Positions 46,546 through 58,401 of a DNA stretch of 64,000 nt are shown here, one piece after another. Made by a program: the position numbers and the translations under genes. Numbering within the stretch: the first letter of the stretch is position 1; every line of letters begins with the position of its first letter. The notes under the pieces are model-generated. The model did no database searches. It was not told the DNA's origin and saw nothing but the letters and a program-made list of their open reading frames with translations. The DNA comes from Cyathus striatus (taxonomy: Eukaryota; Basidiomycota; Agaricomycetes; Agaricales; Nidulariaceae), in assembly GCA_025738555.1 (NCBI GenBank), contig JAOVFP010000012.1, positions 1,178,001 to 1,242,000 of the forward strand, in the 5' to 3' direction.

Positions 46546-48824
46546 AAGCTGTTGTGCTGTGGTGTGGCTGATGACTTCTGAAGAATTTGTGTTAATTTTT
46601 TTATTTCTTGTTTCCTCGTTTTTCTTGTTTCACTCTCGCCATCATCTGTCGTTGTACCTCGCTTTCTGCATCCCTCATGTCTGGTCATCTTGTACTATAG
46701 TACTATGTAAGCCTCTTACGTTTTTTTCTTCTTTACGGACTTTTTATATACTGACGAACTCCTTTCAGAACCAAAAAAGGTTTCTTTAATGCGTTGTCTT
46801 TCTTTCATAGTATACATATTATGCATATCGCTGTCTCTTGCATGTCCCATTATTCTTGCATTTCCTTTTCAACGTCTTACGTAATTTGTAGCCTCTGCGT
46901 TAACCTTTCTTCGGCATAATTTATCTATTACTGAAGGGTTTTCATGGGTATTTGGTTGCAAGTAATTATTACCTTTTGATAGTATACAATCGCATACCCT
47001 TAGCTGTATAGATGGTATATATTACGAATATGAATTTACTAGTTAATGTAGGAGGTGGTCAGGGTCGTATGGCGCGCCGTAACTATCACGTGATAGCAAA
47101 GCTATTATTGACTCGAATTACCGCTAATGCTCGCTGCGCCCTCTGCCCATAACCCAGATGGACGAAAATTCGCCTTGTGCCGCAGTGCGAGCGCCCTTTC
47201 TTCTACTACCACCATTATACATGCATTTTTTTCTTTTTTATATGCTTCAATACTCGACGAGCTCGGAGGCTTGTTTCTTCAATGTTTCTTTCCCATGCCT
47301 TGGCCCCTGTTCAAGAATTCAACGTCCGAACCCAAATTGCGAGGTATTACCCATGCTCTAGTGTGCCCTTGACAATATTTGATTTCAGATGCTACTTGGG
47401 GAGGTCGAAGATGCGGTTTGAAATTTTTTTACTGGCTATATGCTACGAAACATTCACTTTCTAGGAGGACCCAGTGTTTTCGTTTCTTCTAGGTTCAATA
47501 TCAATACTTGTGTGTCGATTCAGTGGCTGTAGCTAGGACGTGATCCTGCATGGCCACCGTCCCGTTTCACAGTATCTAATTCTGGGTTGATCATCGGATT
47601 CGTGGTATCTCTTTTCGATTGTGCTTGGATGGTGGGGGTTGAATGTGACTGTCCCCCTACCGTCCGTCTGTTAGCATCGTGCTGCTCCAAAGAATCAGAG
47701 CCGTGGGTCCAGTCTCGGATGTTCGTGCACGGTGCAGGGAAACTGGCTGACATTGGCAGTTGGCTTTCTATAGCTGCCATCGCAAATACACAGGATGGGG
47801 CATCTTCCATTACTCTGCGGGTGTCTCAAGACCCAGTGAGAGGTCCCTCTCTGTTCCTGGTATTTCCTCTGCTTTCGAGTATCTTCCCATACTCATGACA
47901 AGTTTAATAGTCTGTGTAAGTGCCGGATCTTGCCTTGGGTACGTGCCCACCCTGGATCTTTTAATTCTGGTGGGCGGCTGTGGACTGCTCTCGTTCTCTC
48001 ACCGGGTACGATGGTCATGGATGACCCGTAGGCTTAATCGACACCAAAGGCCATGGCTTGGTGTGTGCGATCTGGGAGATGTTGTTCCTAAATTTCTCCC
48101 TTTGTCTTATCCACCCTACTCCATACCCCACTGAGACGCTGTGGCTGCTCACTGATGATCAGGAAGTATGACATACACTGGGGGCTCCCCCACTTCGTCT
48201 GTGGCTCCAGTGGCACCCTTTCCTTTATCACCGGGATGCTGCGGTTCCCCAGTCATGGGGAGGTCTTCTGCTGAATAGAATACAGGCCACGGTGCAGGCC
48301 TCGTTGCACTGTCAACTTTGCTCTGGTCTTGTAACTAGGCCCGGCCCGCTTTATCCTGTGCTTATCTTTACAGAAAGGGATTGTAACTATTATACGTTTA
48401 ATCACTGCCTTCTGTCGGTGATTTGAATCTGGTGGCATCTTTTACCTGACGATATTTTTGGTGGGTCTCACATGACTTTACTCTCTTCTGCTGACGGAAT
48501 ATCCTATATCAGGAAAAAAACATCAAATTCGCGCGTACATGCTATCAAGTCAATGAAGCACTACAATATACTGCAGCGAATGAGCGATACAAGCTAGGGT
48601 AGACAGTAACTGGGAAAACAATGCCCAAGTGCATAAAATAACGAATGTATACGTGATCACAATAATCTTCCAAGGAAAGCCCAATTGTAACGACTGTGGG
48701 GTCATGAAGAAAAGTTCTGTTGTCACTTATCAGTTGTTGCCTTTTGAATGCGAGCATTGCCAACTAACCAAACATTAGAATCAAGATGCCGTGGTAGTCG
48801 TGAAATGAGAAGAAACAAAAAGGC
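46546..48824. other. Gap between the RING gene and the DUF6699 gene
   Basis: T-rich sequence after the RING stop probably holds its 3' UTR. Between 47.1 and 48.5 kb there are overlapping frames of 60-125 codons on both strands, none with a family motif or consistent splice sites. I treat them as chance or decayed sequence. Confidence 0.45.
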
Positions 48825-50507
48825 TCAATTCCTTCTGCTCTGTGTCCAGATATCTTCGATGCGCAAACGAAATGTTACACCTTCGGGATCATGAAGGTCC
48901 TGTTTCAGTCCCTTGAAAACCCTCCGACCCTTTAGTAAATCCACACGACACATTCCGTCTCTTTCCAAAACCCTGGGTATACCTGGAGTGTCGGTGCACC
49001 TCTGCTTAAAGTGTCGCTGACACCGCCTGAAGTAGTCAGGATCCCTGGCTGCTGCCTCAGCTATCTCATCCCTTGTCAAGTGCTCTGAAAAGGTCTTATA
49101 GATTGCCTTAAACACGTCGATGCAGCGGAGACCGCCTCTGGAAGCTATAGCGTGGACTGGCCACTTTTCCAAGCCTTCGCAGATGATGGTCATGTGGGGC
49201 ATGTAGGTGTTCAGTGATACAGGTAGATTACGCTCTTCTTCCGTTAGTTTCGAGAAGTACGTCTCATACCTCTGCGCCTTCGCCTCATATCCATCCCAGT
49301 CTGGATTGAACCCGATGTCATAGTATACCCTTGGCATTCCGATATGAATACGACCCGCGTACTCGAGCAGCGGCCAATTTAGAGATACTGTGGATGCACA
49401 GGTTGGTACGTCCATTAGTTCAGTTGTAACAACAGTTACTTACTTGGTGCCTTAGGCCAGGGTGACTGTGACGGTTGCCTAACGTATACTGGGACATAAT
49501 TCGAGAGGTCAGCGACTGGCGCTTGACGTGTCGAGTTCCGACTTGAGAGGCTCTGCTGCCTTGCGCGATAATTCGCGTCCGTATTCACACCTATCGTATC
49601 ACACGATTCGTCAATACGGTAATTCTGCCTACGGACACACGTCAACTAACCTTGGCTATGCGGCAGGACTGGCCTGCCGCCGTGCGCTTGATACTGAGGA
49701 TGTCCAGGTACCTGTCCTGGATAGGCTTGAGGGTGGTGATTTATCGGAATAGGAACAAAATTGGATTGGGGATGGGGCGTTGACTGCACCGGTCTGCTAG
49801 TATGCACCTGAACGGGTTCTGGAGCGGGCTCGACACGCGAGGCTGGTGAAAGTTAGAATCGATCGACTGAATCAGGGAAGGGAACTCACGCGATTTCACC
49901 TTTCCTGTCGTTGGCATGTAGTAGGACCCGCCTTTCATTGCCGACTTCAGCCAGCCGCCTATTCAAACAGATCGGTCAATCCCACCAGTAGTATCAGTTG
50001 CGGTATCACGTACCCTTTGGCTTTGCTGGCTTCTCGAGGCCAGCCTCTCCTTTGATAGGTGGTGTCGCTCCTATGCGTCATCCGATGAGCATCCACGTCG
50101 ACTTGATTAGGGGTTAGGGACATACCTGAGGTTGTGGAGGTGGGGGAACGATCATACTTCGGTTTCGCTGGTTTGCAGATATCTAGATGTCATACAGAAA
50201 CCGATCAGGCCCTATCAGCGGGAACGGCTGTCATGTACTTACCGTCATCATCGTAACGCATCGACTGCTTCCTCTCTCTCGCCCCATACCCCACATCGGT
50301 CGCGTAACCCGCATTAGAATCCATTCGATGACGGGATGGCCCCGCGTAGGGTAGTGAAGGTTGGCGATCTTGGAGCACGGATGCACTTCTTGCTATTCTC
50401 CAACCAGGATTTGCAGCAAGAGGCGATGTGGGTGGAAGAGCTACGCTCTTGATCTTGGGGGTCGTTGGGTCGTTATTGAAAGGGTGTTTACTTCGCTTGA
50501 ACAACAT
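48825..50507 (-). CDS. DUF6699 domain protein, seven exons
   Basis: Exons on the - strand: 50507-50243, 50182-50126, 50070-50014, 49958-49890, 49842-49651, 49590-49444, 49387-48825; 449 residues. All six introns have GT...AG ends, are 47-61 nt long and are phase 1; the reading frame closes perfectly through all of them. The N-terminal half is low-complexity, rich in S, P and Q, with a GWLKSAMKGGSYY segment. The last exon (residue ~263 on) carries the globular part: LNWPLLEYAGRIHIGMPRVY, WPVHAIASRGGLRCIDVFKA, and a C-terminal LKQDLHDPEGVTFRLRI. I assign it to DUF6699, a family common in Agaricomycetes with no known function. The start ATG opens MLFKRSKHPF; a longer upstream frame exists but is less typical. 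Confidence 0.85.
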
Positions 50508-52764
50508 CTTGAAAAAGATGATATCTGCGGGACGTAAAAGAATTGTGCGAGTGACTGGCGTTGGACAGGCATTAAATGGGATGATAAAGAACTTGAGCCT
50601 AGCCACGAGGCAGGATGGCGCCTGGCTAGAGAAAATGAAAACGATACGAAGATGAATGAACATAGAAAGTGAATGTAAAGAGGATCTTATACCTTGACTT
50701 TCCCGTTTGACGTCCGTGCCTCCTAGAGGGCCCCGGGGGCGTTACACAGCAATTTGTCAAGACCTTTATGTGCCGAACAGAGAGCAGTTATGCCTGCCAC
50801 TCACCACGAGGCGATGGTGAGCACTCACTCCAAAAACAGTCTGCTTCCGAAGTATCGGCCAATAAGCGCGTCCCATTGTTCATCACGTGTAAACACTTTT
50901 GACCCCGATGCCTGGAAGGACGTTCTTTGATAGCCTCCTAGATCTCTAATCTGGCGCTTGTTCAGCGTCGAATTCCCGTTCTCTTCGATACAGACGTCAT
51001 TTGAGTATATTTGGCCCCATTCCTTTGTAATTGAGAAGAACGGCTACGTGGAAAGAGACGACACGATGCTTCAGGCCTTGAACTGCAAGAGTGGGTAAGA
51101 CACTCGTTTAAAGCGCTGTATCTCCGCATTTAGGTGGCCGACTCTTTGTTGATACCTTCGAGACCTTCTCACTACATACACTTTCTCTCATCATTCAGGT
51201 TGAGTATCTATGCAGAAGACTCGGCCCCATCTAGTTTTAAGAAATTACGACTACTAGTATTAATGGCGCCATCTCCATCTCCGTACTATCTGGTGTCCGA
51301 TGTCGAATGCACAAGGGTATTGGGCATAATTCAATAACAGTTAATGAAGATCCGAGGCTCAAGCTGTACATGTCCTACAGCACCAGGAGACTTACGCGTG
51401 TAATTGTGATAATTCAATACAAGCTCGTTAGCAAATGCTCATCTGTTCCTGGTAATCGCCGCTAGGTTTGTGATTGTTGTGATTCTCAAATAAATGCGGT
51501 TGTCTGCAGGCATTTCGATGTTCATTCTGTCTTTTAGAGGAGAGCGGCATTCTCGTAAAACAAGCTTGACAGTGAGTGACCGATCACTCGTTTTTGAGCA
51601 CCCACAACTATCATGATCATGTGCAACCGGACATCCAGTGCAATCGTGGAGTACAAGGGTACGGTCGAGGCTAATGACTTCTCGGTTTTAGTATGATACC
51701 CCATTATTCAGTATGGGGCAAGTATGGGGCATATCTCAATTGCATCAAATGGAAGAAACACCCGATAAGAGTAAGATAATCTTCGAGTGATGTAGGATAA
51801 CGGAAGGAACTCCGTTGAAAGAATTCTCAAGTTACTCAGCGACTATGTCTATTTGTAGGCGCATGTTGATGGCCATGGGGGAGTAATTAAACTCGGTCTT
51901 TCGCCAACGCTCCATGGAAATATTGAAAAGAACTTATCACTAGAACTTTCGCGATGGCTCGGAATTCCTTGCAGATTGCATGTAAGATTTCAACTTCCAT
52001 GATAGGTACTGTAGCAACTGACCACATTTTCTACGCAATGGTCCGACGGCCCCTGAAGGGTCGCTGAAGGTCAGGAAACACAAAGAAAGCCTCTTCATTC
52101 TTCTTTGAATTATCGTCCCTCTTAATGAAGTGCAGCCTGTAATTCACTAGGCACTCAAGACACTTTTTAGAACATAGTAGGTACTTTGCTAACATCCTGT
52201 CTGCCAGAAGTAAAAAGGCAGTTCTGTATATTCATCATTAACGCTACCAAAAGACCTAAATCATCAACTACGCGTTATCGCTAGCCCACCACCACAATGG
52301 CTGGAACCCATGCGTCCCCCTCAATCCCAGGATAGTAATTCGCTAGATTTCGTCCTATTTGATAAAGAGGATACTTACCTTGCGTTGGAAGTAATTGCGG
52401 TGAGATTCGGGTGTGAAACCAAACCATCACTTACTTGCTCGTTGATATGGTATTTTAGCCCACCAAATGGACTATGTTGAATCACCACATATGGAATACA
52501 AAGTACCTTTTCTGTCAAAATATTAGCGCCTTTTATCAACGACATTTGACAAGGGAAAGAGGTTTACAGAAGCGCTGTCCAAACATATCCTTGCTATCAT
52601 TGTAACGTTCGGTCCGTTATCGTTTATAATCTAGGACGGTGGAACTAGTTGGCCTAATGTGAGTACGGTAAGTTATTTCAGGCCGGTTAGAAATCGGTTA
52701 GAAATGCAGCGCTCATGTCAGACCAATATCAGGCATGAAAACTTTTAGGGTCGTGTAATATCTA
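50508..52764. other. Gap left of the second Tc1/mariner-like element
   Basis: No gene recognised. Short frames only; no repeats that match other parts of the window were seen. Confidence 0.45.
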
Positions 52765-52801
52765 CAGTTTGCGACACTTAAACACCACAAATTTATTAAG
52801 C

Positions 52802-52991
52802 GAATTTTCTAGCAACCACAAACAACTTTTAGCTTCCAAAAATCGTCAGAATAGGATAGTTACAATGTAATCTACAATATTCCACGAGCAGATTTTCGAA
52901 ATTCCGATTTTTTTGATTTTTTAGCCCAAAAATTTGGCACTTGGCCATAAAAAATAGTAAAAATCATGAAAAATGTATTTTTAGTATGCTT
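52802..52991. repeat. Internal duplication, first unit
   Basis: About 190 bp, repeated nearly identically at 53080-53272. Both units start GAATTTTCTAGCAACCACAA and end TTTTTAGTATGCTT. The complement of this block is also present near the right end of the 22440-23927 element. Confidence 0.85.
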
Positions 52992-53079
52992 TCATCGATA
53001 GCAATATGATTCTGCAAAAAAACGGCCTCTGAATCGCTTCACTGGGCGCTAAAAAATCGCTTTTCTAAAAACCATAAGT

Positions 53080-53272
53080 GAATTTTCTAGCAACCACAAA
53101 TGACTTTTAGCTTCCGAAAATCATCGGAATAGGATAGTTACGATGTAATCTACAATATTCCACGAGCAGATTTTCGAAATTCCGATTTTTTTTTGATTTT
53201 TTAGCCCAAAAATTTCGCACTTTGCCATAAAAAAAATAGTAAAATCATGAAAAATGTATTTTTAGTATGCTT
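53080..53272. repeat. Internal duplication, second unit
   Basis: Second unit of the direct duplication inside the Tc1/mariner-like element; a handful of substitutions and length changes in A and T runs distinguish it from the first. Confidence 0.85.
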
Positions 53273-53443
53273 GTTTCTGCCAAAATTTCATTGTGAATTG
53301 AACCCAATAGAAATGGTATGTATGTTTTAATAATATTACAAATTTAAATTATTGAGCATACACTTTGACAGTATTGGGGGTGGGCAAAATATCAGTATCA
53401 TGAAGAAGGTAAAAGAACCTTTCAAGATGCAAAAAAAGCAGTT

Positions 53444-53629
53444 GTGAAATATCTAGATGCTTGTCCTCTGGATGTTATTTGTCATTTTATAAACCAAACA
53501 TGGCAATTTATGAGTGCATATAGGTGTGGTTTAACAGGTGAAGCAGCAGAATGGGCTGTTAGACAGCATCGTCAACACTGTCAAGTCTTGAATCATGCTA
53601 TGATGGCACTTGAGGCTATTGTATCCTAA
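53444..53629 (+). pseudogene. C-terminal fragment of a Tc1/mariner-like transposase
   Basis: A frame of about 60 residues contains CPLDVICHFINQTWQFMSAY and GLTGEAAEWAVRQHRQH, which fits my recollection of the end of basidiomycete Tc1/mariner-like transposases (RRFINRS..FM.AYR.GLTG..A.WAV pattern). The catalytic DDE core is missing. It lies inside the TA-flanked element, which supports the assignment. Confidence 0.6.
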
Positions 53630-54110
53630 ATTAGGCTATGTAACATGTCGATTTTTTTTGCCAAAAAATTTGGCACAGCTATTTTATCGTGGGAATTTCA
53701 CAAAAACATCATTTTTGTATGTATTTTGACCTTCTGATTCTGAATCTGTAATTAGTTTGCCCTGAAAAATTCATTTTCCTACTGTAATAAAATTTGTGGT
53801 GTTTAAGTGTCGCAAACTGTAGTGCCCGGGAGAATTATATGAGTATGAAACTATAACCTCGAAATGAGGACTGCTTAAGCTACTTCAGCGCTAAGGTTAA
53901 TGTTGAAACTTTGAGTTACTTATGATAAGATGAATATCTGCATTGTGTTTACGCGCCGTTCACAGCGGGACGCGGGATCTTATCAGACGTCCGTGGGAGC
54001 ATCAGCAATTCCGTATTTTTATATCTCGACCTGCTTAAATACCATGCTTCCTCGGTCCTCTCTTTCCCGTTCTACCATCTGCTTTACCCTACAGTCAAAA
54101 TCTCAGAAAA

Positions 54111-55331
54111 ATGTCTCATCCTGCTGCACCCAAGTCTTTCTCAGCGTTGAACACGTTCAAATTCGAACGGATCTTGAACGACGACCCCTTGTCCCATAGT
54201 CTCATTATTCTCGGGACCTTTGCCACTTCCGAGGGAAACGAACGCGTTCAAGCAGTGGTTCGAATCGAAAAGACGGCTTTACACCCTTCTGAGGCACCCC
54301 AGTTCTTCGGTGAGAACGGGCTTATCAAGAAGGTCGAATTCGGGAATAGCACGGACATCGTACGTTCTTTCGTTCCTGCTTTCTCTCAATGATCGACCTG
54401 TCGATAACATGGTATTTATAGTATACTTGGTTCTTTGCGTGGCTGGAAGAGGAGAGAGAACGAGATGTCAAGATCAACATCGTTTGTCCTGCCACTGACG
54501 TTCATATCCGCAAGGTGCGATTGTCATTACGTCGAAGTTGAACATCGCGCCTAATAGGCCTTTAAAGTACACGAAACAGGAGCAGCTGATCGTTCGTGAG
54601 ACCCCTGAATTGTACGAAAAGATCGTTAAACCGTACATTCTTACTTTCCCTCCCTCTCGCACTCAATGGTACGTCCGATCCCCTTTACACTGCCTGCTAG
54701 CCTCTGATCTTGCCACGTATAGGGTCGAGAACATCCTCACTGGGATCTCTGAGCAGGACAAGATCCTGGTTACCACTCCTGACTTTCTCATCTTACCGGA
54801 TATGAAGTGGGATCTGAAGAATGTCACGTCTCTTTATCTCGTCGCTTTGGTGCAAGACAGGTCCATTCGGAGTATCAGAGACCTCAGGAAGAAGCACCTT
54901 CATCTTCTTAAAGATATCCGACGCGAGGCCGAGAAAGTTGTCAAGGAACGCTGGGGACTAGGCAAAGGTTCCCTTAGGATGTACATTCACTACCAGCCCA
55001 GCTACTGTACGTCCTTCCACTTGTTTCCTAATTACTTTGCTCATATGACCTTTAGACCACTTCCATGTCCATATCGTCAACGCGAACCATCACGGAGCCA
55101 TGCTCGGTATGACTGTCGGGCAGGCCCACCTTCTCGACGACGTCATCTCTCATGTAAGTCCATAACCCCAGGCGTACGTTTTCTTCTCACCTCTTCGATT
55201 CGCAGCTGGACATGGACTTTGAAGCCGGCCTTGGGATCTACGAACGCATGACACTCACTTACGGTCTCGGGGATCAACACCCTCTCTTCCAGCCTCTCCG
55301 TGAAGCCATGGAAGAGGAAGAAGATGACTAA
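54111..55331 (+). CDS. Scavenger mRNA decapping enzyme DcpS (HIT family)
   Basis: Six exons: 54111-54359, 54422-54514, 54568-54668, 54723-55006, 55056-55153, 55206-55331; introns 49-62 nt; 316 residues, close to the ~340 of animal DcpS. Diagnostic blocks in order: YTWFFAWLEEERERDVKIN, ATDVHIRKYTKQ, RETPELYEKIVKPYI, FLILPDMKWD, YLVALVQDRSIRSIRDL, MYIHYQPSYYHFHVHIVNAN. The histidine triad is H244-x-H246-x-H248, the middle one being the expected nucleophile. The enzyme hydrolyses the cap left on short fragments after 3'-5' mRNA decay, releasing m7GMP, in cytoplasm and nucleus. All six exons are needed to keep these blocks in frame, so I am confident of the model. Confidence 0.95.
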
Positions 55332-55361
55332 CTATCTTAATCAACTGCCCGCGGTCTTACT

Positions 55362-55523
55362 ACACCGAGCAACTCGGTGTCTGAACCAATACTGGTTCAG
55401 TGCTTATAATTAAGCGCGTCTCCTTGACGCGACAGAACGTAAACACGTTCTGGACATGCTCCTACAGCATGTTACTGGGTGTCCCAGTTATCCTACCAAG
55501 CTAGGCTGTGGTGCAAATGCACC
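55362..55523 (+). other. Array of eight consecutive small hairpins
   Basis: Stem / loop positions: 55362-55380 (ACACCGAG, loop 3), 55381-55400 (CTGAACCA, loop 4), 55415-55431 (CGCGTC, loop 5), 55434-55451 (AGAACGT, loop 4), 55454-55472 (ACATGCT, loop 5), 55475-55487 (CTGGG, loop 3), 55492-55505 (CCTA, loop 6), 55510-55523 (GGTGCA, loop 2). It begins 31 bp after the DcpS stop codon, so it would lie in its 3' UTR if transcribed. Five of the hairpins recur at 58412-58501. Confidence 0.7.
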
Positions 55524-55838
55524 GCGTACATTGGAAGATGCACGGTGTCTTGTTCTTTGAGATTCTGTGCGTGGCGGTGTTAGCGCGAAGGTTGCAGATT
55601 CGATGTATGCCCTTTTTTTGTATTTGTAACGTTTGATATGCGTCCTCAGACCGCGAGGCTTGCCACTATTGATATCACAATTCTTTAAGCCGCGAGTTTC
55701 TTCGTTTTTCAAGATCGAGTGGACGACACGTCCCAACTGAATTATCGGCGAGGCAAGAAGTTCGTCATACATAGCATGTGCGGCGTTCAATACTACAATC
55801 ACATTCCATTGTATGGGTTCAAGCACGGTAAATTGGTC
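55412..55838 (+). repeat. ~420-bp direct repeat, copy 1
   Basis: Matches 58402-58822 across hairpins 4-8, a TTAGCGCGAAGGTTGCAGAT block and a CACGGTAAATT end. It does not look like a known transposon; no terminal repeats or target duplication were found. The remainder of the gap to 56679 has short frames only. Confidence 0.8.
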
Positions 55839-56679
55839 TTTCTCGTCCCCTGCATTGGCCAGCATGTCATCGGGCCTTGACCATTACCATCTCAAAGCAA
55901 GAACCACTGTCTCCCTCTGAGCGTAACATACACACTTCCCCGTATTGATATCTTCAGCTGGGGTTTTTTTTTAAAAAATCTTAGTTTATTAGTCAGTTGT
56001 GGAAACTCATGTCACGACTACAATGCGGCTACTGGTACTATATCTTAAATTGTGTATAGTGGTCTATGAAAGGGATAAAGAGCGTTGTGTATAAGTGCTG
56101 CATAAAAATTGGCTCGGGATAAACTGTTCGGAGGTGGGAGTGGGAATGCGTCTACTAGGGAGGTGTCCCCGTGTGGAGCTCCGCGGTTGTACTACGAAAG
56201 AAGAGGGGAGACTATATACGTCGCAATGGGGGGCGGTTCGGGGGGTTGGTCCAAGTTAATCGTCAGGCGGAACCCATTCTAGTAGAGTGCCCAGAATGCG
56301 GCGGAATCTTGCGGTGTCGTTGATGTAACGGAATAGAGCAGCGATGCGCTTGCAGCTGGGTTATCTGAGGTAGAAAGACTGATTGCTACAGAGACAGAGA
56401 GAACTCAGAAGATATGTGAGTATATAAGGGCACTTTAAGTATGACCCCACCGAAAGAACTTACATAAGCTAACTTGCTACAACATAACATTTTATTATGT
56501 AAGTTTTTGAATAATTATCAACTAGCCTCCTCCATTCAGTCCCGAGTCACTGAGGCCTTATTTAAAATGGCTGCTTCAAGGCCTCATCGACATCGCTCGT
56601 CCAGCTACATTCAAATTTTAATAGTCTACACTCTATACGTCTAGTGACTGAAGAAGGCGTTTCGCAAGAATTTCCCAAC

Positions 56680-58308
56680 ATGTCCGATATCACAGAGCTA
56701 GAGAGGAGGGATTACTACTACGGCTTGCCTTCGTGTCCTATCTTAGTCTTTCGTACAGGGGCCCCGTGGCAGAAGCCAACTGGTCCGGAGGCATACTGCA
56801 CACCGAAGGTAATCTGGCCAGTCTTCGACGATAAGTTCGCTGCCGTTTGGGAGGACATGGGCACACGCATCTACAAGTACCTCGACTCTGTTGCTGTCAA
56901 GTGGACAACAATAGATGTTGTTCGCTTCGCCGAACCTGGAAAGTATGGCGATCTCATAGAGACAGTTGGTCCCATCGTTCTGTGGATTGGTGTCATTCCG
57001 AGGTCTCTGTCCCGTGAGGTTGCCCTGGAAGCAACTCACGCCTGCAATGTCATTCTCCAATCATTCCAGATCGGAGGTATTGATATAGCGTTCCGTGAGT
57101 CGCAGTTCAGGCGGTACAGTCCTAGGCTACTCGACGCGGTCCCCAGTACAAACCCAATCGCCGAATTTTGCGGTCCTCTTACAGCTTCACTCGGTCTCCC
57201 TATTGCTTCCATCCAAATTCCATATGCTGAGGGTATCGGAGGTCTTTACCTCTCCTCAGGAGATAATAGTGAGATGATCTACCTTCTAACTGCTCGCCAC
57301 GTTGTACTTCCACAGGTCGATGGAGCTGGTATTGGTTTTGATCATAGGGAGAGCATTCAAGAGCCTGTTGAAGTTATGGTCCCTGGTCCCGAAGCCTTTA
57401 ATGACATGGTTCAGTCCATAACCACCAAGATCGACAGGTTGGAATCAAGGCGCAAGTATTGGTTAGATAGATCGAAGGATGAGGAGGAGCGAGCGAGTGT
57501 CGAGTCCGATTTGAGGGAAGAGGGTGTATTGATGAAGATGCTCAAAGATTTCAACAATAATGTTATCTGTGACTGGAGCCAGGAAGAGAACCGTATAATT
57601 GGTCGCGTACTTTATGCACCGCCTATTGGTGTCAACGAAGGCCCCAAGCGCTACAGTGAAGATTGGGCCTTGATCGAGCTCGACCGCAGCAAGATCGACT
57701 GGCCCAACTTCAAGGGCAACATGATCGACTTAGGTACGTTTTAGACCATCCATCCTAGTCCAGCTAATCCAGTTCTATTCTAACTGCTATATACAGGGAC
57801 AAAGATGACGTTTAACAAATTTGTGAAATTGATGCGACCTCACACATACTATTACAAGTATCCCATATGCCCCCGGAGCGACCAGCGCTTTTCAATACAA
57901 GGCGTCATTCCAGAAGATGAGCTGATCCGTCCGATTAAGCGGGATACAAACGGTGAGCCATATAGCAAGCTGATGAAGAATTGCTCCAGGAACGAAACAG
58001 ACGTTGGCTGTGGCAACGGCATAAAATCTTTTGTACGCGAGTACTTCTCGGACGGTACTGAACAAACATCGTTAGAGTTTGCGATCCTTCCGCACAAAAT
58101 ACGCTCAGCGTTTTCCTGTCCAGGTGACTCTGGCTCTATTATCGTCGACAGCGAGGGACGTGCCGCAGCCCTCCTTATTGGTGGATGCGGCAATGAGGAT
58201 TCTCCCGCCGATATTACCTATGCAACTCCTTTCGAATGGCTCTTGGAGCGTATCAAGGCCAAGTTTCCCAACGTCCACCTATACCCGACAGAAGACGAGC
58301 CATTGTAA
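56680..58308 (+). CDS. Trypsin-like serine protease with unfamiliar N-terminal domain
   Basis: Two exons: 56680-57733 and 57797-58308 (intron 63 nt, phase 1); 521 residues. I start at ATG 56680 since the longer frame begins with GTG. Residues ~1-165 form a domain of unknown role (KWTTIDVV, PIVLWIGVIPRSL, IDIAFRESQF), also seen in the truncated paralogue at 62.8 kb. The protease part carries H207 (TARHVV), D328 (DWALIELD) and S463 (CPGDSGSII), a plausible chymotrypsin-type triad. Between H and D lies a ~120-residue insert with a charged, helix-like stretch. No signal peptide is visible, so it may act inside the cell. Substrate unknown; an inactive relative is possible but the triad appears complete. 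Confidence 0.8.
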
Positions 58309-58401
58309 TCAAGTCAAAGGAGGCTCCCCGAAGAATACAATATGTACGATCATTTATATTGAAATGGATAAAAGTGAGGGAATTTACAATTATTTAACAG
58401 T

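Larger units (their letters stand above)
52765..53819. mobile_element. Tc1/mariner-like element 2 with transposase remnant
   Basis: Inverted termini start CAGTTTGCGACACTTAAACA. TA is duplicated at 52763-52764 and 53820-53821. It is homologous to the element nested at 22440-23927 but shorter (1055 bp). The interior holds a duplicated block and a fragment of transposase C-terminus. It is defective. Confidence 0.85.

Noticed and set aside
47587..48134. Two overlapping + frames of ~100-125 codons
   Set aside because: No family motif, no consistent splice sites, and a competing - strand frame; not enough to call a gene.
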